DNA of 64,000 bases from Streptomyces chryseus (lineage in GTDB: Bacteria; Actinomycetota; Actinomycetes; Streptomycetales; Streptomycetaceae): contig NZ_BMVO01000010.1 in NCBI RefSeq assembly GCF_014650755.1, positions 156,402 through 220,401 of the forward strand, written 5' to 3'. The notes under the pieces were generated by a model that worked only from the letters and a program-made list of their open reading frames with translations, did no database searches and was not told the DNA's origin. Positions within the stretch are counted from its first letter, which is position 1; each line of letters opens with the position of its first letter. Shown one piece after another: positions 17,590-26,167 of the stretch. A program made the translations under genes and the position numbers.

Positions 17590-18173
17590 GGCGCCGCCAG
17601 CACGGTCACGGACTGCGCGTGGCGGAAGATGTTGTGCGGGTCCCACAGCTTCTTGGCCCGCTGCAGACGCTTGTAGCTGCCCTTGTAGTACAGCTGGTAT
17701 TACGACTGGCCCGACGTGTTCAGGCGCTGGACGTCGAGGAGGTCGACGTCCGGGTAGTTGATGTAGCAACCGTCGGTGTTCGCGTTCTTCGTCGCGGGGA
17801 ACGCCGGATCGGCCACGGCCGGGACCCCGCCGGTCGGCCCGTACACGTCCTGGTAGAAGTTCCTGATCCAGCGCAGATGCGGTGCGGCGATCCCGGAGTC
17901 CTTCTCGGCGTCGCGGTAGTCGAGGACCCCGTTCCTGTCGGCGTCGGTGTCCCAGGTCCAGTACGCCTGGTACTGGAGCTTCAGGACCGAGGAGCGCTGC
18001 GGCACCGCGGTGTCCTCCGCTCCCACCGTGTTGATCGCCCCACCGTAGGAGTCGACCTGGACCAGGGCGTCGGGGTTGCTGTAGTCCGGATCGGTGAGGT
18101 GGCGGTGGATCGCGTCGATCCGGTGCTCGGTGAACCCTAGAGTTACGATCTCGTTCGGGTGAATGTGCGTCAC
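17586..18173 (-). pseudogene. 3' remnant of an FAD-linked oxidase (BBE domain), with nonsense codon
   Basis: About 195 codons match the C-terminal part of berberine-bridge-type FAD oxidases: the segments VDSYGGAINTV, AVPQRSSVLKLQYQAYWT, DGCYINYPDVDL and, at the end, YYKGSYKRLQRAKKLWDP with HNIFRHAQS. The N-terminal FAD-binding (PCMH) domain of some 300 residues is missing. The frame is also broken by an in-frame TAA (17700-17702) just after NTSGQS; intact relatives have an aromatic residue there, so a TAC to TAA change is likely. After this stop 37 in-frame codons of clear homology continue to TAG at 17586. The GTG at 18173 overlaps the CDF stop by chance. This is a decayed gene. Confidence 0.82.
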
Positions 18174-19213
18174 TGGACGGCGTGGTGGGCCAGCGGCTCG
18201 TGGGGGTCCGGTGCGGACGGCTGAGGGGCGTGGTCCACGTGGACCGTGGCGCCCGCCAGCCGGTGCACCGTGTGCAACAGCGCGTGCTCCGCCGCGACCG
18301 CGACCGCGTGCGCCTGCACCACCGTCAGCCCGGGGTCGACCACCACCGAGGTCTCGGCGCGCAGACTGTGCCCGATCCACCGCATCCGCACGGCGCCCAC
18401 CGCCCGTACCCCCTCGACGTGCGCCAGCGCGTGCTCGGCCTCGTCCACCAGCGCCGGATCCACCGCGTCCATCAGCCGGTGCCACACCTCGCGCGCCGCG
18501 CCGCGCAGCACCAGCGTGATCGCGGCCGTGATCAGCAGCCCGATCAGCGGGTCGGCGTAACGCCAGCCGAGCGCCGAGCCGCCAGCGCCGAGGAGCACCG
18601 CGAGGGACGTGAAGCCGTCGGTGCGGGCGTGCAGCCCGTCGGCGACCAGCGCGGCGGAGCCGATCCTCCTGCCGGTGCGGATACGGGCCCGCGCCACCCA
18701 CTCGTTCCCCGCGAAGCCGATCAGGCCCGCCGCGGCGACGGCCGGGAGGTGGCTGACCTCCTGCGGGTCGAGCATCCGCCGCACGGCCTCGTACCCGGCG
18801 AACACCGCGGAGGCGGCGATCACCAGCACCACGAACACCCCCGCCAGATCCTCGGCGCGCCCGAAGCCGTAGGTGTAGCGGCGCGTCGCCGCCCGCCGCC
18901 CCAGCAGGAAGGCGACGGCGAGGGGCAGCGCGGTCAGGGCGTCGGTGGCGTTGTGGACGGTGTCGCCGAGCAGCGCCACCGAACCGGACAGCGCGACGAC
19001 GACGGCCTGGGCGACGGTGGTAGCCGCCAGAACGGCGAAGGAGACCCACAGGGTCCGCAGTCCGGCCGCCGACCCCTCCAGCGCGGAGTCGATCCGGTCG
19101 TGGGAGTGATGGTGGTGGTGTCCGTGTCCGTGTCCGCGGCCTCGCCGGCGTCCCTCCGCGTGGTCGTGTCCCTGACCGTGCCGGTGGCCGCTGCCCTGTC
19201 CGTGACCCGTCAT
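18170..19213 (-). CDS. Cation diffusion facilitator (CDF) transporter with His-rich N-terminus
   Basis: A 347-residue inner-membrane antiporter that exports divalent metal ions (usually Zn2+) against protons. The first 35 residues are loaded with His and Gly (including GHGHGHHHHHSHD), a probable metal sensor or buffer. Six transmembrane segments follow, with the metal site Asp residues in LLGDTVHNATDAL (TM2) and VADGLHARTDGF (TM5), and a C-terminal cytoplasmic dimer domain after residue 220. The ATG at 19213 is preferred over the GTG at 19222. It shares the strand with the BBE remnant downstream. A second CDF gene lies at 45354. Confidence 0.9.
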   Translation of the reverse strand: MTGHGQGSGHRHGQGHDHAEGRRRGRGHGHGHHHHHSHDRIDSALEGSAAGLRTLWVSFAVLAATTVAQAVVVALSGSVALLGDTVHNATDALTALPLAVAFLLGRRAATRRYTYGFGRAEDLAGVFVVLVIAASAVFAGYEAVRRMLDPQEVSHLPAVAAAGLIGFAGNEWVARARIRTGRRIGSAALVADGLHARTDGFTSLAVLLGAGGSALGWRYADPLIGLLITAAITLVLRGAAREVWHRLMDAVDPALVDEAEHALAHVEGVRAVGAVRMRWIGHSLRAETSVVVDPGLTVVQAHAVAVAAEHALLHTVHRLAGATVHVDHAPQPSAPDPHEPLAHHAVQ

Positions 19214-19415
19214 GTCCACCACCGTGACACACCGACACCCCTGCGGCCACTGCCGAAGAACGGCCTGTGACCAGGTGCGAACCGCTCGCGTTTACGCCCC
19301 GCGCGCCCCCTCCGGCCCGTCCCTTCCAGCGCTCTGCCCACACCGGAGGGACGGGCCGGACCGGACGAGCCGGACACGACGACTCCTCAGCCGACGCGAT
19401 GCCCCGCCCGTACGG

Positions 19416-20429
19416 TCAGCGGGCGCTCGCCACGACCGGGTAGTGGTCGGACAGGTTCGTGTACGTGTACTGCTTGCCCCAGCTGGAGACGGTCCAGGGC
19501 GCGCTCTGTTCCTTGATCACCTCGTTCGTCCAGCCCGCCGGCTTCACGTGCCCGGCCCGGTGCAGGACATAGTCCAGGTCCTCGCGCGGGTCGTCGGGGT
19601 AGCGCTCGGAGGCGATCGAGTTGTCGGCGGTGTCGAAGGAGTACGGGTGGCCGGTGCGCGCGTCGTCGCCGGTCAGGCCGCCGTCGGCGAGCGTCGTGGC
19701 GTACTCCGGGCTGTGCGAGTCGACGTTGAGGTCACCCGCGACGATCACCTGCTCGGAGGCGGGGATGTTCTTGCCGTCGAGGAAGGCGTCGATCGCCTTG
19801 AACTGCCGGCTGCGCGTCTGCGCGGCCTCGCCGGCGCCGCAGCCCGGGTCGGTGGACTGGGCGTGCGTGCCGACGACGTGGACCCGGGTGCCGTTCACGT
19901 CCAGTACGGCGTACACGAAGCCCTTGTTGGAGTACCAGTCGGCGCCGCACGCGTCCTTGTAGACGTACTGCTCCTTGCGGACGACCGGCCACTTGCTGAG
20001 GATCGCGACCCCGCCGTCCTCCGGAGTCGTGGCGGAGTACGAGCCGCCGGTCGCGTCCCAGCCCGTCCTGCTGCGGCCCATCACCGGCGTCTGGTGCGGG
20101 TACTGCGCGGCGGCGTTGCTCTTCAGCGCGTCGGAGGCACCGTTGTCGAAGGCCTCCTGGACCACGACGACGTCGTTGCCGCGGAAGAACGGGGCCGCCG
20201 GTATCGCCTTCGCGCGGTGGTCCTGGCCCCAGTTCGGGTAGAGGTTCTTGCTGAAGAGGAAGGTGTTGTACGACAGCACCTTCAGCGAAGGCACCGCGGC
20301 CGAGGCGGAAGCGGCGGCCGGGGCGACCGGTGCCGCGGAGACCTGCGGGGCCGTCGCGGCGAGCGCGGCGGCCGCCAGTACGGTGGCGAGGGCTGCGCCA
20401 GGGGTGCGGCGGAGCGCGGAGTGCGGCAC
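19416..20429 (-). CDS. Secreted sphingomyelin phosphodiesterase-like protein (endonuclease/exonuclease/phosphatase fold)
   Basis: A 337-residue exported protein. The signal peptide covers about residues 1-33 (RRTPGAALATVLAAAALAAT, cleavage near VSA). The mature domain is DNase I-like and close to neutral sphingomyelinase C: VLSYNTFLFS, the metal Glu in VVVVQEAFD, GTHAQSTDPGC, AGDLNVD and the catalytic His in LSDHYPVVAS. These define a Mg2+-dependent phosphodiesterase that cleaves sphingomyelin or related phospholipids. A Cys pair may form a disulfide. The GTG at 20429 has GGGAG 5 nt upstream; an upstream ATG at 20471 would extend the cytoplasmic start without need. Confidence 0.85.
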   Translation of the reverse strand: MPHSALRRTPGAALATVLAAAALAATAPQVSAAPVAPAAASASAAVPSLKVLSYNTFLFSKNLYPNWGQDHRAKAIPAAPFFRGNDVVVVQEAFDNGASDALKSNAAAQYPHQTPVMGRSRTGWDATGGSYSATTPEDGGVAILSKWPVVRKEQYVYKDACGADWYSNKGFVYAVLDVNGTRVHVVGTHAQSTDPGCGAGEAAQTRSRQFKAIDAFLDGKNIPASEQVIVAGDLNVDSHSPEYATTLADGGLTGDDARTGHPYSFDTADNSIASERYPDDPREDLDYVLHRAGHVKPAGWTNEVIKEQSAPWTVSSWGKQYTYTNLSDHYPVVASAR

Positions 20430-20598
20430 TGGGACTCCCGTGGTGAGTGGGGGCAATGATCGGCGCGGCACATCAAATCAGCCTGAGTTACCTTCCGGTA
20501 GCCATTGGATGGCGAACGCGCGGCGCTCCGCACACGATCTCCCCAACTCCCGTTTCCCACGGGATTGGTGCACTTGTGCGACGGGGTAGATCCCGGGC

Positions 20599-21084
20599 AT
20601 GAACACTCCGTTGATTCCTATGGACCTGGGTCCCCTCAACCCCCGCTTGTCGGAGCTCGTCGTCGCCTTCGTCACCTTCGGCGCCGTGGTGTGGGCGCTC
20701 TCCCGTGTCCTCCTGCCCCGTCTCGAACGCGTCCTGGCGCAGCGCGAGGCGATGACCGGCGGACGCGAGAAGGAGGCCGAGGAGCTGCGCGCCGAGGCCG
20801 CCCGCGTCCGCGCCCTGTACGACTCCGCCATGGCCGACGCCCGGCGCGTCGCCGCCAGGGCCCGCCAGGAGGCGCACGAGGAGGGCGCGGCCCTGATAGC
20901 CGCCGCCCGTGCGGACGGCATGCGCCTGCGCGAGCAGATCCTCGCCGACGGGGCCGTGGTCATAGCGGCCGAGCGGGCCGCGGCCGAAGCCGTACTGCGC
21001 CCGTACGCGGAGGGCCTCGCGCGAGACCTGGCCGGCCGGATCCTCGGTGAGCCCGTGCCCGCCCCGGCCGACGGCCGCCCCTGA
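20599..21084 (+). CDS. Orphan ATP synthase F0 subunit b-like protein
   Basis: A 161-residue protein with the layout of the F0 peripheral-stalk b subunit. A single transmembrane helix (about residues 20-40, VVAFVTFGAVVWALSRVLL) is followed by a long Ala/Glu/Arg-rich amphipathic helix (residues 45-150) predicted to form a coiled coil. The segments RVLAQREAMTGGREKEAEEL and LIAAARADGMRLREQIL match the family. No other ATP synthase gene is nearby, so this is an extra, isolated paralogue. It could form a variant stalk under some condition or serve as a membrane-anchored coiled-coil protein unrelated to ATP synthesis. No ribosome site is obvious before the ATG. Confidence 0.8.
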   Translation: MNTPLIPMDLGPLNPRLSELVVAFVTFGAVVWALSRVLLPRLERVLAQREAMTGGREKEAEELRAEAARVRALYDSAMADARRVAARARQEAHEEGAALIAAARADGMRLREQILADGAVVIAAERAAAEAVLRPYAEGLARDLAGRILGEPVPAPADGRP

Positions 21085-21135
21085 GCCGGGGCCGGGCATC
21101 CCCGGCCGCGCCCCGCGCGAACGCATACTGGAGGC

Positions 21136-22020
21136 ATGAAGATCAGCGAGCGGGACCCCGCGCCGCCTCCCCCCGGCGGTGTCCTGTGGTCCGTCGCCGG
21201 TGACGTGCGCGCGCTGCTCATGCTGCCCGCCGCGCTGACCCTTCAGGTCGCGCGCCCGGCCGTCGGCGCGGGCGTCGACCAGCACTCGGTCTTCCGAACG
21301 GACCCGTGGGGGCGCGGCGAGCGGTCCCTGCGCTCCCTCCAGTTGTGGGTGTACGGGGGAGAGGCGGGCGCCGAGGAGGGCCGCCGGCTCCGGCGGCTGC
21401 ACCGGACGATCCAGGGCTCCGACGCGCACGGCCGCCCGTACCACGCGCTCGACCCGGCCCACTACTCCTGGGTCCACGCCACCGGGTTCCCCTGCTACCG
21501 GCACGCGCTGCGCCATCTCTGGCGGCCGCTCACCGAGGCGCAGGAGCGGCAGCTGTACGCCGAGTGGCTCCAGGTCGGCCGGATCCTCGGGATCAGCGAC
21601 CGGGACATGCCGCAGACCGTCGAGGAGTTCTGGCCGTACTACCGCAGGATGCTGGCCGAGGAGGTGGAGGCGACCGTCGTCGTGCGCGAACTGATCGCCA
21701 CCGACGCCCCGGTGCCCGCCCCCGACCGGGGACCGCTGCCGGTGCGCCTGGTCCTGCGGGCCCTGTGGCCGGTGCTGCTGCCGCCGCTGGCCCGCTTCCG
21801 GGCGTTCGTCGCCGTCGGCTACCTGCCGCCGGACGCGCGCGAGGCGCTGGGCTTGGAGTGGAGCGACGCGCGGGAGCGCAGGCTGCGCCGCTTCAGCCGC
21901 GTCGTACGCACCCTGGTGCCGCTGCTGCCGGAGCGGCTGCGCTACCTGGCCCTGGCGCGCGAAGCCAGGGCGCGGCGCCGGAACGAGGCCGCCCGCCTCG
22001 ACCGAGAGCGCTCTCAGTAA
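21136..22020 (+). CDS. MpaB/DUF2236 family (oxygenase-like) protein
   Basis: A 294-residue protein of the DUF2236 (MpaB-type oxygenase, latex-clearing-protein-like) family. An N-terminal hydrophobic stretch (LLMLPAALTLQVARPAVGAG) is followed by the family core: FRTDPWGRGERSL, a central HATGFPCYRHAL that carries candidate haem or metal ligands, and YAEWLQVGRILGI. Members include the fungal mycophenolic-acid MpaB' oxygenase and rubber oxygenases; most bacterial members have no known substrate. The last codons contain a perfect GAGAGCGCTCTC palindrome (22004-22015) that looks like an operator of the downstream glucanase. The ATG follows a CATACT hexamer by 6 nt. Confidence 0.82.
   Translation: MKISERDPAPPPPGGVLWSVAGDVRALLMLPAALTLQVARPAVGAGVDQHSVFRTDPWGRGERSLRSLQLWVYGGEAGAEEGRRLRRLHRTIQGSDAHGRPYHALDPAHYSWVHATGFPCYRHALRHLWRPLTEAQERQLYAEWLQVGRILGISDRDMPQTVEEFWPYYRRMLAEEVEATVVVRELIATDAPVPAPDRGPLPVRLVLRALWPVLLPPLARFRAFVAVGYLPPDAREALGLEWSDARERRLRRFSRVVRTLVPLLPERLRYLALAREARARRRNEAARLDRERSQ
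22003..22016. promoter_or_regulatory. Upstream LacI-type operator (within DUF2236 gene end)
   Basis: CGAGAGCGCTCTCA, containing the perfect 12-bp palindrome GAGAGCGCTCTC, ends 2 bp before the TAA of the DUF2236 gene. It is the exact reverse complement of the copy at 22154-22167, 151 bp downstream, so DNA looping between two repressor dimers is possible. Confidence 0.6.
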
Positions 22021-22102
22021 TCCACTCGGAGCATGCTCCCGCACCCGCCGATCCGTCAACACTTGAACAGGCGATGGCTCAGCGCGTCGGCAACTCCCGT
22101 CT

Positions 22103-22144
22103 GTGTCACATGTATTGACACTTCTGTTTCAGGAGTTTTACGTT
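22103..22144 (+). promoter_or_regulatory. Promoter of the GH81 glucanase gene
   Basis: TTGACA (22115-22120) and TACGTT (22139-22144) are separated by 18 bp, a strong vegetative-type promoter. The -35 box is part of a second inverted repeat, GTGTCA-N7-TGACAC (22103-22121), which may bind another regulator. The predicted start point, near 22151, is immediately before the GAGAGCGCTCTC operator. Confidence 0.6.
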
Positions 22145-22153
22145 CCTGACATC

Positions 22154-22167
22154 TGAGAGCGCTCTCG
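22154..22167. promoter_or_regulatory. LacI-type operator at the glucanase transcription start
   Basis: TGAGAGCGCTCTCG with the perfect palindrome GAGAGCGCTCTC, about 10 bp after the -10 box and 35 bp before the ATG. The central GCGC of LacI/CebR-type operators is present. The LacI regulator at 25016-26047 is the obvious candidate. Confidence 0.7.
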
Positions 22168-22201
22168 GACGCCCTTCCCCCACCACCCAGAGGTGCCGTC
22201 C

Positions 22202-24979
22202 ATGCCAGCTCCGCCCTTCAGATCCGCGTCCGCGCTGATCCTCGTGTCCGCCCTGACCGCCCTCGGCCTCGGCTCCACCGCCACGCCCGCGGCCGCCGCC
22301 ACCATCCCCGTAGGCTCGGGCAGTTACTCCGACGTACGCCCCGCCGGAACCTCCGGCCCCACCACCAACACCGGCACGCCCGTGACCCCCAAGCTCACCG
22401 CCGCCGCGAAGGACAAGCCGCTTCCCACCAACGACTGGTGGTCCTCCCTCGCCTTCCAGCGGTACGGCGACAATCCGCACTCCACACCCATGTACGGGCA
22501 CCCGCTCACCTACCAGGCCACCGCCGCCGGCCTGGAGGTCGGCTACCCGACGACTCCCGCCGTCGTCGGGGACGGCCGCCAGTACGAGTACGCCCACAAG
22601 CGCGACCTCACGCTCGGCCTGACCGGTCTGAACTCACCCGACACCAAGGCCGACGACTGGTCCGACTGGACCGTCACGCCCTACTGGTCCGACGGCGCCC
22701 GCACCCTGCGCACCACCATCGGCCACGGCATGCCCTTCGTATACGCCAAGGGCTCGGGGGCCGGCGCCCAGATCACCACCGCCGCGGCCCCCACCGTCTT
22801 CGCCGACCAGGGCAACGTCGTCGGCATCACCGTCGCCGGCCACCACTACGCCCTCTTCGCACCGACCGGCAGCGACTGGACCATCGCCGGCTCCACCCTC
22901 ACCGCCGGCCTCGGCGCCAAGGACTACTTCTCGCTCGCCGTACTGCCCTCCACCGACGCCCTCGCGACGTACAAGAAGTACGCGTACAGCTTCGTCACCG
23001 GATCGAAGGCGACCTGGAGCTCCACCGGCGGCACCGTGAAGGCGACGTACACCCTCACCACCGAGGCGAAGGAGGGCAGCGAGACGGGCACGCTCCAGGC
23101 CCTCTACCGCCACCAGTGGTTGCACACCTCCGACCCGCTCACCCCGTACACGTACGTCTCGCCGCGCGGCACGATGAAGGTCCGCGAGAGCGCCTCCTTC
23201 ACCACGAGCCAGCGGGCCTCCGGCGTGCTGCCCGCGCTGCCGCAGTCGAGCGGCGTCGACAAGGCCAGGCTCCGGGGCTACCTCAACGAGGTCGCGAACG
23301 CCGCCGACCCCTTCTCCGGCGCCACCGACACCTACTGGAGCGGCAAGGCGCTGGGCCGCCTCGCCCAGCTCGTGCCCGTCGCCGACCAGATCGGGGAGAG
23401 CGCTGTACGCGACAAGCTCCTCGGCCTGATGAAGGGCCGTCTCCAGGACTGGTTCACGGCCGGCGGAGCCAACGAGTTCTCGTACGACAGGATTTGGAAG
23501 ACCCTGACCGGCTACCCGGCGTCGTACGGCAGCGACACCGAGCTCAACGACCACCACTTCCACTACAGCTACTACGTCTACGCCGCCGCGATCGTCGCCC
23601 AGTACGACCAGGCCTGGGCCGCCGACTCCGCCTGGGGCGGCATGGTCAAGACCCTCGTACGGGACGCCGCCAACCCCAGCCGCACCGACACCGCCTTCCC
23701 CTTCCTGCGCGGCTTCGACGTGTACGCGGGCCACAGCTGGGCCTCCGGCCACCAGGGCTTCGCCGCGGGCAACAACCAGGAGTCGTCGTCGGAGTCCACC
23801 AACCTCAGCGCCGGGCTCGTCCTGTGGGGCGCGGCGACCGGTGACACGGCCCTGCGCGACCTCGGCACGTACCTCCTGACCACCGAGTCGGAGGCGATCG
23901 CGCAGTACTGGTTCGACGCCGACGAGCAGGTCTTCCCGTCCCCCTTCGGCCACGACACGGTCGGCATGGTGTGGGGGAGCGGCGGGGCGTACGCCACCTG
24001 GTGGACGGCCAACCCGGAGGAGATCCACGGCATCAACGTCCTCCCGGTGACCGGCGGTTCCCTGCACCTCGGCGGTGAGAAGGCCGCCATCCGGCGCAAC
24101 CTCGCCGAGATGGAACGCGAGAACGGGGGACCGGCCGTCGAATGGCGCGACATCCTCTGGGAGTTCCAGTCGCTGGCCGACCCGGGCGCCGCCAAGGCCA
24201 AGTGGGACGCGGGCCACGCCGGCTACACCCCCGAGCAGGGCGAGTCGAAGGCGCACACCTACCACTGGATCAGCACCCTCGACACGCTCGGCGCCCCCGA
24301 CGCGACGATCAGCGGCGACATCCCGACGTCCGCCGTCTTCACCAAGGGCACGGTACGGACGTACGCCGCCCACAACCACACCTCCACCGCCCGCACCGTG
24401 ACCTTCTCGGACGGCGGGAAGCTCACCGTCCCCGCCCGCTCGACCGCGACCGGCACCGGCACCGGAGGCACCGACCCGGGCCCGGACCCCGAACCGCCCA
24501 CCGGCAACACCTTCCAGCTGCGCACCGGCGGCGCCCTGACCACCGCGACGGGCACCACCTCGGTGTCCGACACCCTCGCGTCGGCGGGCGGCGCCAACCA
24601 CGACGGCACCCCGCACCAGCCGCTGACGTACACCGCCAAGGGGGTAAACGGCACGCTCAAGTCCGGTACGCCGACGGCCTTCCGCCTCCAGGTCGACGCC
24701 GGCACGGCGGTCGGGCTCGGCCAGCAGGCGCGCGTCAGCTACGACCTGACGGGCGACGGCACGTACGACCGGACGGAGACCTACCAGTACTTCGCCACCG
24801 ATCCGGTGACGGGCTGGGAGGACTACACGCAGGCGCGCGGCCTCAGGTCGGCGACCGGCACGCTCGGCGACCTCAAGGGCGGCACCGTACGCCTCGAAGT
24901 GTGGAGCGCCATCGGCAACAACACGGCGAGACTCCGTACCGGAACGGGCGACTCGGTGCTGGTGATCCCCTTCCAGTGA
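22202..24979 (+). CDS. Secreted endo-beta-1,3-glucanase, glycoside hydrolase family 81, with C-terminal module
   Basis: A 925-residue exported enzyme that cuts beta-1,3-glucan (laminarin, curdlan, fungal wall). The signal peptide covers residues 1-32 (ALILVSALTALGLG, cleavage near AAAA). The GH81 domain runs to about residue 755: TNDWWSSLAFQRYGDNPHS, then DTELNDHHFHYSYYVYAAA with the catalytic Asp, and GHQGFAAGNNQESSSES with the catalytic Glu pair. A Gly/Pro/Asp linker leads to a C-terminal beta-rich module of about 155 residues, probably a glucan-binding domain of CBM56 type (tentative). The ATG at 22202 has AGAGG 8 nt upstream. Two LacI-type operators flank the promoter. Confidence 0.9.
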   Translation: MPAPPFRSASALILVSALTALGLGSTATPAAAATIPVGSGSYSDVRPAGTSGPTTNTGTPVTPKLTAAAKDKPLPTNDWWSSLAFQRYGDNPHSTPMYGHPLTYQATAAGLEVGYPTTPAVVGDGRQYEYAHKRDLTLGLTGLNSPDTKADDWSDWTVTPYWSDGARTLRTTIGHGMPFVYAKGSGAGAQITTAAAPTVFADQGNVVGITVAGHHYALFAPTGSDWTIAGSTLTAGLGAKDYFSLAVLPSTDALATYKKYAYSFVTGSKATWSSTGGTVKATYTLTTEAKEGSETGTLQALYRHQWLHTSDPLTPYTYVSPRGTMKVRESASFTTSQRASGVLPALPQSSGVDKARLRGYLNEVANAADPFSGATDTYWSGKALGRLAQLVPVADQIGESAVRDKLLGLMKGRLQDWFTAGGANEFSYDRIWKTLTGYPASYGSDTELNDHHFHYSYYVYAAAIVAQYDQAWAADSAWGGMVKTLVRDAANPSRTDTAFPFLRGFDVYAGHSWASGHQGFAAGNNQESSSESTNLSAGLVLWGAATGDTALRDLGTYLLTTESEAIAQYWFDADEQVFPSPFGHDTVGMVWGSGGAYATWWTANPEEIHGINVLPVTGGSLHLGGEKAAIRRNLAEMERENGGPAVEWRDILWEFQSLADPGAAKAKWDAGHAGYTPEQGESKAHTYHWISTLDTLGAPDATISGDIPTSAVFTKGTVRTYAAHNHTSTARTVTFSDGGKLTVPARSTATGTGTGGTDPGPDPEPPTGNTFQLRTGGALTTATGTTSVSDTLASAGGANHDGTPHQPLTYTAKGVNGTLKSGTPTAFRLQVDAGTAVGLGQQARVSYDLTGDGTYDRTETYQYFATDPVTGWEDYTQARGLRSATGTLGDLKGGTVRLEVWSAIGNNTARLRTGTGDSVLVIPFQ

Positions 24980-25012
24980 CCGGGGCGCACCCCCCCACGC
25001 GGCGGGCCCCGG
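24980..25012. terminator. Hairpin between convergent glucanase and LacI genes
   Basis: CCGGGGC (24980-24986) and GCCCCGG (25006-25012) form a 7-bp stem with a C-rich loop in the 36-bp gap between the two stop codons, suited to end both transcripts. Confidence 0.5.
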
Positions 25013-25015
25013 CCG

Positions 25016-26047
25016 TCAGGCCGAGGCCCGCCGCACCAGCTCGGTCGGCATGATCACCGAGGCCGGCGCCCCCGGCCCCCGGTCGCCGCCGTCGTTCAGG
25101 ACCCGCATCAGCAGCCTGACCATCAGCCGGCCCATGCCCTCGACGTCCTGGCGGACCGTGGTCAGCGGGGGATCGGCGGCGGCCGCCACCGTCACCATGT
25201 CGTCGAACCCGACGACCGCCACGTCCTGGGGCACCCGCCGCCCTCGCTCCCGCAGGACCCGCAGGGCGCCGGCGGCCATCAGGTCGTTCGCCGCGAACAC
25301 GGCGTCCAGGTCCGGCGCGCGCTCCAGCAGTTGTGCCATCGCGCGCGCACCGCTGTCCACCGTGAAGTCGCCCCGCGCGGTGAGGGCGGGATCGGCGTCG
25401 AACAGGACGTCGTGGTAGCCGTCGGCGCGGTCGATGGCGGAGGTCTGGTCGCGGGGGCCCGCGATGTGCGCGACGCGTTCGCGGCCCAGGCCCACGAGAT
25501 GGCGCACGGCGGTACGGGCCCCGCCCCGGTTGTCGCAGTCGACGTACGGAACCGCCGCCGCCCCGGCGCCGGGACGGCCGCCGTAGACGGTCGGCACCTT
25601 GGAGCGGTGGACGAGCGCGGGCAGCCCGTCGTCGTCGTGCAGCGAGAAGGCGAGCGCTCCGTCGACGTGGCCGCCCCCGAGGTAGCGGGCGATCCGCTCG
25701 TAGTCACCGGGCCCCTCCACCCACAGCAGCACCAACTGCGAGTCGTGCGCCGTCAGTTCCCGGCTGATGCCGCGCACCTGCTGCTCGAAGAAGGGGTCCG
25801 AGAAGATCCTGAACTCGGGCTCCGCGATGATCACGGCGACCGCGCCGCTCTGCCGCGTGACGAGGGACCTGGCCGCGTGATTCGGTACGTACCCCAGCTC
25901 CTCCACGGCTTCCCGCACCTTGTCGGCCAGCGGCCGCCGCACGCCCGCACCGCCGTTGACGACCCGTGAGGCGGTGGCCCTGGAGACTCCGGCACGGGCC
26001 GCGACGGCTTCCAGGGTGGGGCGGGAACCAGCGGGCTGCTCGGGCAA
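25016..26047 (-). CDS. LacI-family transcriptional regulator
   Basis: A 343-residue sugar-responsive repressor. The helix-turn-helix at residues 10-32 (TLEAVAARAGVSRATASRVV) is followed by the hinge helix region LGYVPNHAARSLV and a periplasmic-binding-protein-like effector domain with GVDGALAF-type and VAVVGFDDM segments. It probably senses a beta-glucan oligosaccharide and represses the convergent GH81 glucanase, because GAGAGCGCTCTC operators sit at that promoter and a related site (26115-26130) lies in front of this gene. The TTG at 26047 is chosen: AGGAG lies 7 nt upstream and the homology starts there; an upstream start would add unrelated residues. Confidence 0.88.
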   Translation of the reverse strand: MPEQPAGSRPTLEAVAARAGVSRATASRVVNGGAGVRRPLADKVREAVEELGYVPNHAARSLVTRQSGAVAVIIAEPEFRIFSDPFFEQQVRGISRELTAHDSQLVLLWVEGPGDYERIARYLGGGHVDGALAFSLHDDDGLPALVHRSKVPTVYGGRPGAGAAAVPYVDCDNRGGARTAVRHLVGLGRERVAHIAGPRDQTSAIDRADGYHDVLFDADPALTARGDFTVDSGARAMAQLLERAPDLDAVFAANDLMAAGALRVLRERGRRVPQDVAVVGFDDMVTVAAAADPPLTTVRQDVEGMGRLMVRLLMRVLNDGGDRGPGAPASVIMPTELVRRASA

Positions 26048-26114
26048 GGCGGGTGCTCCTCGGCGGTGCGGGGCGGGGCTGCTGGGCACCGAGGATATCC
26101 GTGGCCGGTACGCC

Positions 26115-26130
26115 GTGAGAGCGCTTCCAC
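26115..26130. promoter_or_regulatory. Imperfect LacI-type operator upstream of the LacI gene
   Basis: GTGAGAGCGCTTCCAC is a 16-bp imperfect dyad with the same AGAGCGCT core as the two glucanase operators, 68 bp before the regulator's TTG. It suggests weak autorepression. Confidence 0.55.
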
Positions 26131-26167
26131 CCACTCCCGCCGCGACGCCGCCGCCCCCGCGCGCCGA

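Noticed and set aside
18170..18173. GTGA overlap between the CDF stop and a GTG opening the BBE remnant, as an operon junction
   Set aside because: The following frame lacks the first 300 residues of the oxidase and contains a stop, so the overlap does not reflect a functional gene pair.
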